From: Prorocentrum cordatum
Taxonomy: Eukaryota; Sar; Dinophyceae; Prorocentrales; Prorocentraceae
Reading direction: 5' to 3'
NCBI GenBank assembly: GCA_963575745.1
Contig: CAUYUJ010020282.1
Location: 156,501 to 220,500 of the forward strand
DNA: 64,000 nucleotides
Part shown: in pieces, positions 62,565 to 64,000 of the stretch
Layout of the letters: the number at the start of each line of letters is the position of its first letter
Numbering within the stretch: the first letter of the stretch is position 1
Notes under the pieces: model-generated
Database searches by the model: none
Seen by the model: only the letters and a program-made list of their open reading frames with translations
What the model was told of the DNA's origin: nothing
Translations under genes and position numbers: made by a program

Positions 62565-64000
62565 CAGCGTAGGGGGTGCGTAGGGGCTGGTCTCTCACGG
62601 CGGCCGCTAGCCGTGACGGTCGTCCAGGGCACAGCAGGCATGGCATATTCTCGACACCATAGGGGGTGCGCAGGGGGTGGTCTCTCACCGCGGCCGCTAT
62701 CCGTGACGGTCGTCCAGGGCACAGCAGGCATAGCATATTCTCGACACCGTAGGGGGTGCGCAGAGGGTGGTCTCGCACCACGCCCGCTATCCGTGACGGT
62801 CGCCCAGGCACAGCAGGCATGCATATTCTCGCATATCGCACCATAGGGGGTGCGCAAAGGGTGGTCTCTCACCGCGGCCGCTATCCGTGACGGTCGTCCA
62901 GGGCACAGCAGGCATGGCATATTCTCGACACCATAGGGGGTGCGCAGGGGGTGGTCTCTCACCGCGGCCGCTATCCGTGACGGTCGTCCAGGGCACAGCA
63001 GGCATGGCATATTCTCGACACCATAGGGGGTGCGCAGGGGGTGGTCTCTCACCGCGGCCGCTATCCGTGACGGTCGCCCAGGCACAGCAGGCATGGCATA
63101 TTCTCGACACCATAGGGGGTGCGCAGGGGGTGGTCTCTCACCGCGGCCGCTATCCGTGACAGTCGTCCAGGGCACAGCAGGCATGGCATATTCTCGACAC
63201 CATCGTCGCAGTGGGTGGTCTCTCACCGCGGCCGCTATCCGTGACGGTCGTCCAGGGCACAGCAAGCATGGCATATTCTCGACACCATAGGGGGTGCGCA
63301 GGGGGTGGTCTGTCACCACGGCCGCTATCCGTGACGGTCGCCCAGGCACAGCAGGCATGGCATATTCTCGACACCATAAGGGGGTGCGCAGGGGGTGGTC
63401 TCTCACCGCGGCCGCTATCCGTGACGGTCGTCCAGGGCACAGCAGGCATGGCATATTCCCGACACCATAGGGGGTGCGCATGGGGTGGTCTCCCACCGCG
63501 GCCGCTATCCGTGACGGTCGTCCAGGGCACAGCAGGCATGGCATATTCTCGACACCATAGGGGGTGCGCAGGGGGTGGTCTCTCACCACGGCCGCTATCC
63601 GTGACGGTCGCCCAGGCACAGCAGGCATGGCATATTCTCGACACCGTAGGGGGTGCGCAGGGGGTGGTCTCTCACCGCGGCCGCTATCCGTGACAGTCGT
63701 CCAGGGCACAGCAGGCATGGCATATTCTCGACACCATAGGGGGTGCGCAGGGGGTGGTCTCTCACCGCGGCCGCTATCCGTGACGGTCGTCCAGGGCACA
63801 GCAGGCATGGCATATTCTCGACACCCATAGGGGGTGCAGGGGGTGGTCTCTCACCGCGGCCGCTATCCGTGACGGTCGTCCAGGGCACAGCAGGCATGGC
63901 ATATTCTCGACACCATAGGGGGTGCGCAGGGGGTGGTCTCTCACCGCGGCCGCTATCCGTGACGGTCGTCCAGGGCACAGCAGGCATGGCATATTCTCGA
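62565..64000 (+). repeat. 90-bp satellite, about 16 copies, truncated by the window end
   Basis: The unit contains CATAGGGGGTGCGCAGGGGG, TGGTCTCTCACCGCGGCCGC (SacII and NotI sites) and TATCCGTGACGGTCGTCCAG, then GGCACAGCAGGCATGGCATA and TTCTCGACAC. Length is 90 bp (89 in a variant with GTCGCCCAGGCAC). Because 90 is a multiple of three, 30-codon periodic frames stay open on both strands, but conflicting frames and the array structure argue against a protein. Confidence 0.95.

Noticed and set aside
62396-63808. 470-codon repetitive protein on the minus strand (30-residue repeats)
   Set aside because: The period is simply the 90-bp satellite, frames are open on both strands, and register breaks occur at the 89-bp variants.

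Overview
The window looks like nuclear DNA of a core dinoflagellate. It is GC-rich, most of it is repeat sequence, and the one intact conserved gene carries a degenerate dinoflagellate trans-spliced leader (DinoSL) directly upstream of its coding region. There are no bacterial-style operons, and I recognised no rRNA gene or intact tRNA gene. The species cannot be fixed from sequence alone.

The clearest gene is on the minus strand at 10098-12959. It is an intronless 953-codon reading frame encoding an ammonium transporter (AMT/Mep/Rh family) fused to a cytosolic TIR-like domain and then a second TIR-like segment. A 22-nt relic of the spliced leader followed by a truncated second relic (13033-13061) indicates that the locus arose by reintegration of a trans-spliced mRNA.

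From 13437 to 30232 lies a train of non-LTR retroelements, all on the minus strand: LINE copy 1 (13796-20770), a degenerate element X (20995-23690) and LINE copy 2 (23975-30100). The LINEs encode ORF1 (Cys motif plus coiled coil), an APE-type endonuclease, reverse transcriptase, RNase H and a Cys motif. All are separated and bounded by the same 13/18-bp satellite, which points to insertion targeted to that satellite. Both LINE copies are broken.

Two terminal-inverted-repeat element families are present. Family A (5337-6443 and 30443-32298) has perfect 8-bp target-site duplications and a GC-rich minisatellite core. Family B (39202-39353, 60178-60337, plus an isolated end at 61884) is about 155 bp and AT-rich, with one perfect 8-bp duplication.

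The remainder is mainly tandem and dispersed repeats: a CAAGA motif repeated about every 10-12 bp (main block 33360-37840), a 12-bp-stem hairpin present four times, a G-rich element present three times (1094-1310, 49753-51236, 55263-56742), a 103-bp array (54476-55135), a 90-bp satellite with trimeric higher-order structure running off the right end (62565-64000), and many microsatellites. Non-repetitive islands (about 6480-7570, 41720-43780, 47990-49360, 51240-52040, 57100-57660) hold only weak gene candidates. The best of these is a possible multi-exon membrane protein gene on the minus strand at 47994-49352.
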